NCBI GenBank assembly: GCA_004151065.3
Contig: NWUY0300032031.1
Span: 10,176 to 42,269, forward strand
Source of the DNA: Larix sibirica
Taxonomy: Eukaryota; Streptophyta; Pinopsida; Pinales; Pinaceae
Direction of reading: 5' to 3'
Length of the DNA: 32,094 nt
Below, piece by piece: positions 11,397 to 20,991 of the stretch. The notes below the pieces were generated by a model. The model ran no database searches. It was not told the DNA's origin and saw only the letters and a list, made by a program, of their open reading frames with translations. The position numbers and the translations under genes were made by a program. Numbering within the stretch: position 1 is the stretch's first letter; every line of letters starts with the position of its first letter.

Positions 11397-11464
11397 CATA
11401 ACCATCCATCGGCTAGATTCCTCGCTCATAGAGCGAATGGAATGCTAGCACATGGATGGTTATG
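11397..11464. repeat. 68-bp foldback (near-perfect hairpin)
   Basis: The arms pair almost completely. CATAACCATCCAT (11397-11409) pairs with ATGGATGGTTATG (11452-11464). GCTAGATTCC pairs with GGAATGCTAGC with one bulged base, and CGCTC pairs with GAGCG around an ATA loop. It overlaps the end of the lipase pseudogene, whose stop codon (11460-11462) lies in the right arm. It could be a small MITE-like foldback, a hairpin RNA source, or a product of repair. No target-site duplication is obvious. Confidence 0.8.
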
Positions 11465-12004
11465 AACTCCTGTTTCCATGAGAAAAACAAGTTGCACAAG
11501 CCTCAGGTTCGACTGTATGATAAAGGCACAGTTCGACTGTATGATAAAGGCACAGAATACCAAGTTGGCCCTCCCATTGACTCCTGGTAATCGCATCCCA
11601 TTCATTGGCAATAACAAAAACCTTGCCCTTGTCTGCTGCCTTCAGGGACAAAGATCTCTTCTGCAATGGCTCTTTGGTGGCAGGAACCCCAAACCCAATT
11701 ACAGGAATAACGGTGCTTGAGCTCTCCGAGATCGCAGCGGACACCAATAGGGCGAGCCCTGCGCCGAGGCTGTGACCCGTTAGCAGAAGTGGGTAGCCGG
11801 GATAGGCCTCCATTACGATGCATGAAGTTGAGGACCTGGGAGAAGTAATCGAGGGTGGAGTAGGTGAAGATGGAGCATTGGGGCGACAGAGTTTCGAACT
11901 CCAGCCCTTCCCAAAGGAGCGTGTCTGGGCAGCGATCTGCCAGGCCGTCTTGCTTGTCGTTGATTTGGGTGCGCTGTGGCATCTCCAACATGAAAACACT
12001 TCAT
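11460..12004 (-). pseudogene. lipase class 3 (alpha/beta hydrolase) fragment, frameshifted
   Basis: Lipases of this family hydrolyse acyl esters with a Ser-Asp-His triad. On the minus strand, LLWEGLEFETLSPQ and FTYSTLDYFSQVLNFMH (about 11960-11820) occur in one frame. MEAYPGYPLLLTGHSLGAG continues in another, so one base was gained or lost near 11820. The nucleophile elbow GHSLG lies at 11763-11777. Downstream are VIGFGVPATKEP, KVFVIANEWDAITRS and LCLYHTVE...EPEACATCF, in the order of plant lipase-class-3 proteins. An 8-residue duplication and the foldback end the frame. The N-terminal lid region and the catalytic His region are absent. It is probably a degenerate single exon or retro-copy. 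Confidence 0.8.
11508..11555 (-). repeat. 24-bp perfect tandem duplication in the lipase fragment
   Basis: TTCGACTGTATGATAAAGGC plus ACAG occurs twice without a mismatch. On the minus strand it doubles the peptide LCLYHTVE in frame. Confidence 0.92.
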
Positions 12005-12160
12005 GAATGAAAACTCTGTCTATAATTATATTTTTTTTAAATGTTAAACCCAACATTCATCCCGACCCAAGCCTTTCTGCACTTAATGAATGAAAACTCT
12101 GTTTGTAATTATATTTTTTTAAATGTTAAACCCAACATTCATCCCGACCCAAGCCTTTCT
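12003..12160. repeat. 83-bp tandem duplication
   Basis: ATGAATGAAAACTCTGT recurs at 12003 and 12086, and both copies run to CCCGACCCAAGCCTTTCT (ending 12078 and 12160). The differences are a few bases and one T in a T-run. The unit abuts the upstream side of the lipase fragment. Confidence 0.9.
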
Positions 12161-12192
12161 ATCCAGCGATCCATCTCAGATTCATGCTACAA

Positions 12193-12314
12193 TACTTACA
12201 TTACGTTTGCAGAGAAATAAGACTCTGTTTCCATTATGAAGACCACGATTTTCTACTTACATTACGTTTGCAGAGAAATAAGACTCTGTTTCCATTATGA
12301 AGACCACGATTTTC
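12193..12314. repeat. 61-bp perfect tandem duplication
   Basis: 12193-12253 and 12254-12314 are identical, starting TACTTACATTACGTTTGC. This duplication sits inside the first unit of a longer, older 130-bp array. Confidence 0.9.
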
Positions 12315-12560
12315 TAGATTTAATGTAGTGTATAAGCATCTTTAAAACTACAAGCTGATCCATCCTAGGATTCACGCCATAATACTTACATTTCATTTGC
12401 AAAGAATTAAGACTCTGTTTCCATTCTAAAGACCAAGATTTTCCAGATTTTAATGTCATATATAAGCATCTTTAAAACTAGAAGCAGATTCATCTTAGGA
12501 TTCACGCCATAATACTTACATTTCATTTGCAGAGAATTAAGACTCTGTTTCCATACACTC
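12254..12560. repeat. 130-bp tandem array, about 2.4 copies
   Basis: Units start TACTTACATT at 12254, 12383 and 12513 (periods 129 and 130). Shared landmarks are AAGACTCTGTTTCCAT, AAGCATCTTTAAAACTA and GGATTCACGCCATAA. Copies differ by roughly one base in ten, so the array is older than the 61-bp duplication at its left edge. Confidence 0.88.
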
Positions 12561-12777
12561 AAAGCCATAGCAATGCCGATACAATTTAGTATTCATGACA
12601 GCAAAAATACAAAAAACTGAACAGTACCATGAGAGTACAAGCTCATAGAAGCTTGTATTATTCGCTTTGCAGTCCTGTTCTCCTACTGCTTGAGCCGCAT
12701 CCTAAAAATTAAAGATATCTAAGCCCTTTTTTCCAAAAACCATATGTAGATAACAATATCCAAAACAATCTCATGAC

Positions 12778-13276
12778 CATTTTTAAGATAGCCCCAATGG
12801 CCACCTAAATTATAATAGTGCATGCAACTAGTTTGTACATTGAAATTTCCAACTGATAGAATGACTAGTTTGTACATTGAAATTTCCAACTGATAGAATG
12901 TCCCTAGGTGTAGAGAATTTTTTATACCTAATTGTAAAATTGCAAAAGAAAACTATCTACATCAGAAATGCCATATTGTGATCATAATATGCAGGGAATC
13001 TCAAGCATTCTTTGATTTAGAAACAANCATTTTTAAGATAGCCCCAATGGCCACCTAAATTATAATAGTGCATGCAACTAGTTTGCACATTGAAATTTCC
13101 AACTGATAGAATGACTAGTTTGTACATTGAAATTTCCAACTGATAGAATGTCCCTAGGTGTAGAGAATTTTTTATACCTAATTGTAAAATTGCAAAAGAA
13201 AACTATCTACATCAGAAATGCCATATTGTGATCATATTATGCAGGGAATCTCAAGCATTCTTTGATTTAGAAACAA
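12778..13276. repeat. 250-bp near-identical direct repeat joined by one N
   Basis: 12778-13026 and 13028-13276 begin CATTTTTAAGATAGCCCC and end GATTTAGAAACAA. I find only two substitutions (near 12835/13085 and 12985/13235). The single N at 13027 is exactly at the junction. A collapsed gap or duplicated contig end is as likely as a real duplication. Confidence 0.92.
12827..12900. repeat. 37-bp tandem duplication
   Basis: ACTAGTTTGTACATTGAAAT and the rest of the unit occur twice with a 37-base offset. The pair is copied again within the second 250-bp unit (about 13077-13150). Confidence 0.9.
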
Positions 13277-13914
13277 CAATACCTCTTTGAGCTGGACATA
13301 AATTTACGGTACTGGAATTTAGTGCTATTTCTGTTTGTCCTCGGAAACTCATAGAGCTCAAAAGCTTCTGTAGTCTTATAAGACCAACAGATCTCTCTCT
13401 CATTTCCAAAACCAAGCGATTACAGAAAGTTTCAAATGAATAATTCCTTGGGGAATCCAACAATGCTGAAGAAACCCTCTTGGACTAGTATGGAAGCAGG
13501 AACTAGCCGAGAGTTAGATTAGGGAACTATCTAATATCTAGGGCGGCATAGTAGTCGCTGTCTTGTTGAAAAGCGCTAAGTTTTTCACGCACCTGTCTAG
13601 CATTTCCAGTCTCAAAAAATCTTGAAGATCAACCTTTCCTCCATTCACAGCTTTTGAAGAACCAACTACTGTCCTTTTAGTAACTCCCATTGGAAATAAC
13701 AGGCTTCACCTTCAACCTCCTTGGCTATTTGGCCAAGATCGATCTTGTAGGTAGAAGTCTTCGCTTTATTCCCCATGTTTGAAAGGTTGCAGGAAAAATG
13801 GAAGAGTTTGAATGTTTGCATGATGACCACGTGTGCTCCTTGCGATTTTCGATGGGTATTCTGGCATGCCATGAGTGAATTTGAAAACTTGGATGAGCTG
13901 GTGGTCGTTACCAT
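13251..13914 (-). other. two unrecognised minus-strand open stretches
   Basis: Minus-strand frames at 13463-13251 (LDSPRNYSFETFCNRLVLEM then SVGLIRLQKLLSSMSFRG) and 13914-13666 (MGNKAKTSTYKIDLGQIAKE) have protein-like composition. No family is recognised and no splice structure is proven. The C-terminal end of the first overlaps the 250-bp direct repeat. They could be exons of a lost gene or chance ORFs. Confidence 0.25.
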
Positions 13915-15500
13915 TTCGAGTTGGCTGATTATTTTTAATAATGTTTACTTATAAAGTGAAAAGTGTCAAACTGACTTAATATTATAAAATATCCCCACTA
14001 TAACTTAATCATTGTATTAAGAATAAAATTAAGCTTATGACAACAAATTTATAATTAGCTACTATCCACATCCTTCCATTTCAATTACTTACTTGTTCAT
14101 TGAGATGCATGATTTCTTATGAACACGCGGCTGCCGCGGTGATAAAATTGTGCCACATCCTTCCTTCCTCTAAATTTATTTATTCTGTTTTTTTCCAAGA
14201 AAAAAACTATATATTGCATTTTTTAGATTTTTTTAAGTATAAAAACAAAAAAACTTACATATGATATTGTAGTAAAGTCATGAAGTTACTTCTCCAGACT
14301 GTACAGCCCAATTTATCAATTTTAACTCGCCAGTTGTTGAGAGTAGACGGGCATAGCCTTGTTGGAGTATGGCACACTTTTTTCCTAAAATCTACATGGC
14401 TTAAATTCAATATATCAAATTTAGTTTACTGGTTGTTTAGCTTTGATTGTTGATAGTCAATGATTGTTGATAGTCAATGTTGGAGTTGGATTAATTATAT
14501 ATAGATTGGATTAGTCAGATTTTTTTTCCATTTTAACAAACCGATCTAGGAAATCAAGGTGACCCTAACCCAATCTGATACATGTCAATAAATAGAGGTT
14601 TAGTATTTAATAAATAGAGGCTCAAGATAAGTCATGTCAAAATTATGAAAATGATGTCAGGGTTTCGTCCGGATTTGACTTAAACATTGAAATGTATATC
14701 AGTACGGCCCCTCCTGAAGGTCTGCCAATACCCAACCATACATTGTTCTTTGCTGATGAGCAATCATGAAATAAAACCATTCTCAGCAATAAAAGCCAAT
14801 GATTGTTTTCAATGAATGATTGCTTCTATCTTTTGACTGATTCCCTGTTGATGGGTAATAGTTCACCCAAAATGTTGGGTTTCAAATCTCTTATGTGGTT
14901 AAATCCAAAAATCTTGTAGACAATATGTCCAGCTGCGAAATCTGCAACAGCTAGGTCATATAGATCCATCTCCGACTTAATAGAAATATGACAATATAGA
15001 GCAATATCACACGTAGGATATCGACTCAAGCAGTTGTTGAATATTCTGCTCACCACACAGAGGATGTTGTTGCGATAATCACCTTATTGTAAACTCCTGT
15101 CACCATAATCTTATTGTAATTTGTAAGAGATCCGAGGATTACAATCCTGGGGTATTCCTGACAGATTATCCATGACATACACATAGATTTAGTAAGAGTG
15201 TGTAAACAAAGTCACTAGAGACATTTCTAGTGACAAATGTCTCACTGCAAGCACATAGAACATGCACTTTTCCCTGCAAGCAAACACGAGTGCAAAATAT
15301 GAGTCCAATATGTGGAAGCAAGGAAGGATATGGCAGATGTGCTTTTCTCACTGCTAATTATAAACGATCAAGAAAGTATTTTAGTACTCGAATCCATTCA
15401 AGATCCTAAAGCAATAAGTAAACCCAAACTCCCTTATGTAATTTCTCACTGTTACAATTCTAAGCTACATTCATATAGTAAGTGATAAGTAGTTTTTAAT
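13915..15500. other. spacer with weak ORFs
   Basis: No recognisable gene. A minus-strand frame at 15056-14826 (MDLYDLAVADFAAGHIVYKI) is the only stretch with plausible protein texture, and its family is unknown. A 19-base duplicated phrase, TGATTGTTGATAGTCAATG, occurs twice around 14440-14480. Confidence 0.4.
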
Positions 15501-15560
15501 TTTTTTGATTGGTTTTTAATAAATTTTATTTTTTTTGATTGGTTTTTAATAAAATATTTA
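15501..15560. repeat. 30-bp tandem duplication, AT-rich
   Basis: TTTTTTGATTGGTTTTTAAT followed by AAA occurs twice, offset by about 30 bases. It is low-complexity DNA, probably made by replication slippage. Confidence 0.75.
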
Positions 15561-15886
15561 TTGGATTTTTTAGAGTATCATACCGAGTGGATGGATCATC
15601 TCCACACGCAACACCTAAGTTGTAGGAAGCACCTCGTTGATATTGTTTGTTTCATGTCAAATTTTTTGGATTTTGGCAATATACTGGTGAGTGCATTAGT
15701 CAAGAATTCATATTGTTGTGGTTACAACTGGCATCTACTTTCTTTAGTAGTGCTTCAGTAATTTACACATTTAAGGTAAAACCCTTAAATTCCACTATTC
15801 TTTGCCTCTCTGCTAAAAACAAGCATTGATAAGACTCCCACACCTATCTCTTTGGCATTGGAAGTGACTAAAGGGTCTATAACAAA
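15561..15886. other. spacer with one short ORF
   Basis: A plus-strand frame of about 66 codons (15561-15761) has no recognised domain. I see no other feature. Confidence 0.4.
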
Positions 15887-16003
15887 GAGGCCCTTTTCTC
15901 TCTATTTGTATGGGAAACCCAGATAGAGGCCCTTTTCTCTCTATTTATATGGGAAACCCAGATAGAGGCCCTTTTCTCTCTATTTGTATGGGAAACCCTT
16001 TTG
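15887..16003. repeat. 39-bp tandem repeat, three copies
   Basis: Units start GAGGCCCTTTTCTCTCTATT at 15887, 15926 and 15965. The third is cut short at its 3' end. The 39-bp period is 13 codons, giving the repeated peptide VSH(T/I)NREKRASIW on the minus strand, and no stop interrupts it. No known protein family is suggested. Confidence 0.9.
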
Positions 16004-16265
16004 GCTCTGGATGGCCCAATGATGATGGGAATGGAGAGGTAAAAAATATATTGCGATGGATGACAGAGGAGTTGGAAAGAATGAGGTAAGCCATTGAATA
16101 CTTCAGTATTCACATGGAAACACAAGAGACCAAACAAAAAGAATTGGAAGCTAAGCTCAATGAGCAAAGAATGAAATGTGATAAGCTAACATGTGATTTT
16201 GAAAAGCACTAAACTATCATTCTAGGGTTTGTGGATATTAACACGTTGAGGTTATGTGTATGCAC
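16004..16265 (+). other. possible remnant of a helical, charged coding stretch
   Basis: After 16030 a plus-strand frame reads ILRWMTEELERMR, a stop, then IHMETQETKQKELEAKLNEQ. It is charged and helix-prone, like a coiled coil in some retroelement gag proteins. It is short and broken by stops, so the identification is weak. Confidence 0.25.
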
Positions 16266-16381
16266 GTGTCGATATTTTGAAATAGCTTTAAAAACAATTA
16301 AATTAAAATATATATATATACGGGTGTCGAGATTTTAGCATAGCTTTAAAAACAATTAAATTAAAATATAAATCGCGGAAA
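16266..16381. repeat. 58-bp tandem duplication
   Basis: GTGTCGA(T/G)ATTTT followed by AGCTTTAAAAACAATTAAAT occurs at 16266 and 16324, with several differences and a (TA)n tail. Confidence 0.85.
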
Positions 16382-16676
16382 ACATAATACAAATTACTTA
16401 AATTAGACTTCAATTTCTCCTCATTTACACAATCTGAATCAATTAAGTTACTCTAAATTTACCTTTCTCCTCAGAAAACTAGTTTTATTTATTTCCTTTC
16501 AATAGTTCATTACTCGACAGGGATTATGGATTTCTGGAATATGTTGAAGTTTCATATTCTATATATAGATTTCTCAATTATAGTAAAGCAGATTGGGTTC
16601 TAATTTCTGCCCAACTATCCTATTGACATGTTGTCAATTTAATTTGTTCAGGTAATTTCATTATGTTCAATATGAT
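16382..16676. other. AT-rich spacer
   Basis: No gene, RNA or repeat signature is visible. LINE C probably begins its 3' tail at the A-rich run (T-rich on plus) near 16677-16686. Confidence 0.45.
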
Positions 16677-17734
16677 TTTTTTTTCCTTTGGAAAAAGCGT
16701 AATAATATGTAGAGCTTTCAAAAAAGAGTGTTTTCAAGCTCTCAAGTGAGTGCTCTATATCTCGTCTTAATTACATCCAAAGTATCACATAAAATCTATA
16801 TAAAGAGTATCATGTGTCCATCAGAAAAAAGAAGTATATGTAGATCAAGTGTTTCAGATGTTGTGCATTCCAAGTCCTTCGATGAATGGCCTATGGTTGT
16901 ATTCATGGAAAGTATCATTTTCCTGCTCCAAAATTTTCCATTGACCAAGAAGTAGTGTCAAGCCCTGTTTTGATAAGAATTCAGCCTCCCGGTTCCGTTC
17001 CCTATAGACATGTTGACAAGTGAAATTGTCAAACAATCCAATTAGTCTCAATTTTTCTTCTAACATTGTGCATAAGATAAGATTGTGACACCTCTGTAAT
17101 TGATTTATCCAATTTATGATAATCATGGAGTCTCCATAAATTTGAAGATGTGTGCAATGCTTTTCCAGTGCAAAAATAAGCAATAATTTTAATGCAAATA
17201 GTTCGGCAAATTTGTTTGTGCCTTGGCCCAGCCCCATGTGAATCTTGTAATAGTGGGTTTTTGAGAGGAACAAGATCGCTCCCCCACCACAGACCTTGTT
17301 CTGTGATACTCCATCAAAGTAGGCCCAATGTTGTGTGGGATTTATGAATTCTTCAGTAATGATGTAGGGAATAGGAAGATACTTCTCCTGTGGGAAGTGG
17401 GAAAGTATCGAAATGCTGTGATTAACCAGAATGGAGGGGGTAGTTGTTTTTCCATGGAAGATCAGTTGATTACGTGTGATCTAGATGCCCTAGATAACGA
17501 TCAAAGGTAAGGCATGAATGTATGCAGTGTCGAGTGTTCCATGCCATTTTTTCCACGCCTCTTCAACAGTAGACCCCTCCCACGATCCAGTTGCTAAGTG
17601 TATGAGTTTCAGCTCAGACCAGAGTTATTTAGTGAAAAGGCAGTGGAGGAAGAGGTGAGAGGTTGTTTCATCATCCTGTTTGCAAAAAGTACACCAGCCC
17701 GAGCCCTCAATATTTTTCCTCCTTATGCGGTCCC
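16677..17734 (-). mobile_element. LINE C: 3' remnant with zf-RVT and RNase H
   Basis: Only the 3' part is readable, because a gap replaces the upstream sequence. On the minus strand the zf-RVT zinc motif WCTFCKQDDETTSHLFLHC (about 17700-17640) is followed by a linker containing KKWHGTLDTAYIHALPL and then an RNase H domain. A short 3' UTR ends in an A-rich tail at about 16677-16686 (T-rich on plus). The order zf-RVT then RNase H is that of plant LINEs. An isolated zf-RVT/RNase H host-like gene is possible, but the stops argue for a dead LINE. Confidence 0.82.
16854..17340 (-). pseudogene. LINE C RNase H domain
   Basis: RNase H removes the RNA strand from RNA-DNA hybrids. The domain opens near 17320 with HWAYFDGVSQNKVCGGGAIL, which contains the first catalytic aspartate. 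TNKFAELFALKLLL supplies the glutamate, and YGDSMIIINW the second aspartate. The final position reads NREAEFLSKQG, with glutamate where the family has aspartate. The domain itself has no stop, but the region upstream of it does (a stop after CLFTK and two more before FDG). The C-terminus at 16854 is at the expected place. Confidence 0.85.
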
Positions 17735-18223
17735 NNNNNNNNNNNNNNNNNNNNNNNNNNNNNNNNNNNNNNNNNNNNNNNNNNNNNNNNNNNNNNNNNN
17801 NNNNNNNNNNNNNNNNNNNNNNNNNNNNNNNNNNNNNNNNNNNNNNNNNNNNNNNNNNNNNNNNNNNNNNNNNNNNNNNNNNNNNNNNNNNNNNNNNNNN
17901 NNNNNNNNNNNNNNNNNNNNNNNNNNNNNNNNNNNNNNNNNNNNNNNNNNNNNNNNNNNNNNNNNNNNNNNNNNNNNNNNNNNNNNNNNNNNNNNNNNNN
18001 NNNNNNNNNNNNNNNNNNNNNNNNNNNNNNNNNNNNNNNNNNNNNNNNNNNNNNNNNNNNNNNNNNNNNNNNNNNNNNNNNNNNNNNNNNNNNNNNNNNN
18101 NNNNNNNNNNNNNNNNNNNNNNNNNNNNNNNNNNNNNNNNNNNNNNNNNNNNNNNNNNNNNNNNNNNNNNNNNNNNNNNNNNNNNNNNNNNNNNNNNNNN
18201 NNNNNNNNNNNNNNNNNNNNNNN
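17735..18223. other. assembly gap (489 N)
   Basis: All bases are N. Minus-strand LINE C runs into the left edge. The right edge (18224 onward) shows no clear LINE sequence, so the LINE's RT region, if present, is hidden here or absent. Open frames drawn across the gap are meaningless. Confidence 0.99.
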
Positions 18224-18975
18224 TTCCTCTTTTCCTACCGGCATTCATTTTTGCCCCTCAAAGGACAAATGCTAGTTTAAGTGAATATAAATTCATGAGC
18301 TATTAGAACATGGTGGGTTTTTTGTTTGATGGTCTATTGGAACATCATGGATTTTTTATCAAGGATATTTTGTTTGACGAGTAAGAGTAAGCTTCAAATA
18401 TCAATAGTGTTGGTTCGCATCATTTGGTCATCAAAAGTTTGTTCTTTAGTGTTTATAATCTGAACATTAGACAAGAAGATATGGCGAAAGGAAGAAGAAC
18501 ATGTTGATATCTTAATGGATTCCATCTTGCCTTTTGCCTTTTTACCATACGAATCGGACCGGGACGGAGTACAAATGTAATTTACGACAGTACCAGGCCG
18601 CATTTGAAAGGTCGAGGATGCGTCCAAGAACACCCAATAGAGAAGTTGGAAAATACAGTGAAAGGCATGGTGGATATAAAAACTCCTAAAATGGTAAAGA
18701 TTTGGACGTAATTTCTCGTGATATTCATGAACTTTGTTGGTACATGTACATCCATGTTGATACGTCGTTGATGGATCAATCAAATATATTCATTTTATAA
18801 ATAAATCCGAATGTGCCATATTAAATTCAACACTACAAACAATGCAGTCCGGCATTATAGACGGAGGCGATGCCAGACTGGCATTAATGACGTGTCACGT
18901 ACTAGCGGTACTTTGGATTATGGTTTATCTCGACTCACATAAGGTGGGTTCCATCTATGCAATAATATATTAAAA
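18224..18975. other. spacer without recognised gene
   Basis: A minus-strand frame of 129 codons (18783-18394) is open but matches no family I know. Two related phrases (ATTAGAACATGGTGGGTTTT and ATTGGAACATCATGGATTTT, about 18302-18358) suggest a small old duplication. I see nothing else. Confidence 0.4.
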
Positions 18976-20531
18976 AAGAACGCTTTGAGCACTACACTCC
19001 ATGAGCACTATAGGTTATCTCGGGACCTTATACAGGAGTTACATGATCGGGGTTACTACGTTCTTAAGCAATTGATCCATCCCATTGTAGGCCTAGGCCT
19101 TTCTGATAGGTGGTTGATAACAGCTGATTTGGCTCTAAGGAAAGAATGGGATGGCTACAGGCTTTTGTTGATGGAAGTTGGGATCCAATTAATGGGGTTC
19201 TCGGATAATTTGGTATGGGCAAACAACACGCTTAAGGGAACGGTCTCGGCTAAGCTGGCATACAAGATTTTGATGGAAGATTTGGGAGATGGAGTGGTGA
19301 TTGGCTTGGGAAAATTGTTGTGGAGTAATAAACTACCGCTGAAAGTTGGATGTTTTATTTGGCTCTGTTTGGAGAATAAGATCTTGACCTTGTAGAATTT
19401 ACAATGTTGTGGTTTCTGTGGCCTTGGGATATGCACATTATGTAGGTGCTCTTCTGAAGATATTAATCATTTGTTGGGGGTGTGTATTTTTCCAGGGTGT
19501 GTGGGTATTGATCAGAAATAGATGGCCAAGACTTCCTGTTTTGGATTACGATTTTTTAATCGCCAATTTGTTTGTTTGTTTTAAGAGATTGGATGTAGAC
19601 GCCCTCATTGCCTTTCTCACTATGTGGGAAGTCTGGCGGGCCAGGATTGGTATGTTGTTTAGAAATATCAGGCCTAGTATGGGTTTGGTCATTGCTCGGA
19701 TATGTGCATGGAATCTTTCAAGTGACGAGGCCCCAGGCTACAATTTAGCTTATGCGCCTCCCTTCCTGGAAGACCATTTCTCATTCCCCTTTGGATTCTT
19801 CAATGGCGCTGCTCAACATGGAAGTTGTGGTGTAGGTATGGTTATAAAACTTTCAGCGGATCATTTTTTCATCTCCATTTGAAAGCTGGGAGTGGTACAA
19901 ATACCAGGGCTGAACTTGTGGCTCTGTGGGGACTTCTTTGGTTCACCAATGAGATGGAAATTGATTTGACTCACATTTTCGGGCATTCACGGTGCATTAT
20001 TGACTTGGATTTGGGGAAGTCGCTTTTGAGACCTATCCTACTTAATCACTGGATGTTGAGGGCGCGTGGTTTGATCCTTCGTTTTGGGGACTTATCTTTC
20101 TCCCACATCTTCCGTTGTCACAATGTGGAGGCTGACAGACTCTCAAAGATATCCATGGGATCGATGGATGGCAGGCTACATTATAAAGAATATCAGCCTG
20201 GTTCTCTGGTTAGAGAGCACTTTTTAGAGACTTGCTAGTTGGTTGTTGGAGTTTATTCCACACTATTTCATATATCTAGACAACTTCTCGTAAGGTTTTT
20301 TGTGATACTGTTCAGGATACGCACTATGGCTGAAGTAACTATGACCTTTTTTGTTCATGATCTTACGAGTTAAGTATAGGTTGGATCCATGTTTTCTTCC
20401 GAACTTTGGTGCGTTTTGATATGAGAAGATCTCACTTCTTGTACTTCTTGTAATTACGCTATATGTAATATTTTGACACATCTTTTTCTTTCAATAAAAA
20501 GGTGTTTTTTTTTGTCTTGAAAAAAAAAAAT
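18976..20531 (+). mobile_element. LINE D: 5'-truncated LINE with zf-RVT, RNase H and poly(A)
   Basis: On the plus strand the reading starts inside the region after RT (LSDRWLI, WDGYRLLLMEVGIQL). It continues through LVWANNTLKGTVSAKLAYKI, KLPLKVGCFIWLCL and the zinc motif CTLCRCSSEDINHLLGVC to an RNase H domain ending at 20238. A 3' UTR of about 250 bases carries an AATAAA signal near 20493 and ends in A-runs at 20520-20531. 5' truncation is usual for LINEs, because reverse transcription often stops early. It lies opposite in direction to LINEs B and C. A convincing target-site duplication was not found. Confidence 0.87.
18985..20238 (+). pseudogene. LINE D ORF2 C-terminal part, two frameshifts
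   Basis: The first frame (18985-19395) ends in a stop after NKILTL, at a position where related LINEs read on. The frame then changes twice (near 19400 and 19870). The RNase H domain begins PFGFFNGAAQHGSCGVGMVI, where N replaces the first catalytic D. TNTRAELVALWGLLWF keeps the glutamate. IFGHSRCIIDL has H in place of the second catalytic D, and HNVEADRLSKI keeps the last D. Two of four catalytic acids are therefore lost, in addition to the frameshifts. Confidence 0.87.
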
Positions 20532-20991
20532 CCGTATGCACTTAATGAGTTCACAACAGAGGAGGATGGACAACAACTAACATTTGTCCACCACCCCTTC
20601 CTCGGAGGGAAAAATGAGGTAGACGTTAGCAAGATTCAGCCAATTAAAATATAAATATATATTTTTTAATTCTATTAATATATGATATTACAAACATTAT
20701 AAAAATATTGCAAAATATAAAAAAAAGTTAACTCTGTTGGGGCAAATTAATCTAGCTATGCAATTTATATATGTCCCCCGTTGGGGACATAACAATTAAA
20801 AACTAAACATATCCTTTTTTAAGAAAACACGAGGTTAGAATTTAAAATACTAATAGCTAAGCACACCAAAGTTGTTACATTGCAAAATTAAAATTCTAAT
20901 ATCTAGATGGAATGAAGCATATCGATTCGCATTATATGTGCTAGATTTTATTTTTTCTAAATATTTGGATGGGGAATCGATAATTATGAAG
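20532..20991. other. AT-rich spacer between LINE D and LINE B
   Basis: No gene or RNA visible. It separates the poly(A) of plus-strand LINE D from the poly(A) (T-run on plus) of minus-strand LINE B, so the two LINEs are tail to tail. A possible left copy of the LINE B target-site duplication lies at 20976-20991. Confidence 0.5.
20976..20991. repeat. possible left target-site duplication of LINE B
   Basis: TCGATAATTATGAAGA lies directly next to the poly(A) tract of the minus-strand LINE. Its partner at 28204-28218 differs by one missing base and one substitution. The DNA is AT-rich, so chance similarity is possible. Confidence 0.45.

Noticed and set aside
15887-16003. CRISPR-like array
   Set aside because: The 39-bp units are directly adjacent with no unique spacers, in a eukaryotic sequence context; it is a simple tandem repeat.
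17598-18306. Long open frames on both strands across 17600-18300
   Set aside because: They consist mainly of unresolved bases (17735-18223); only the zf-RVT end on the minus strand is real sequence.
18950-20560. Target-site duplication of LINE D
   Set aside because: Only the 6-mer TATGCA is shared near both ends, too short and not at the exact borders.
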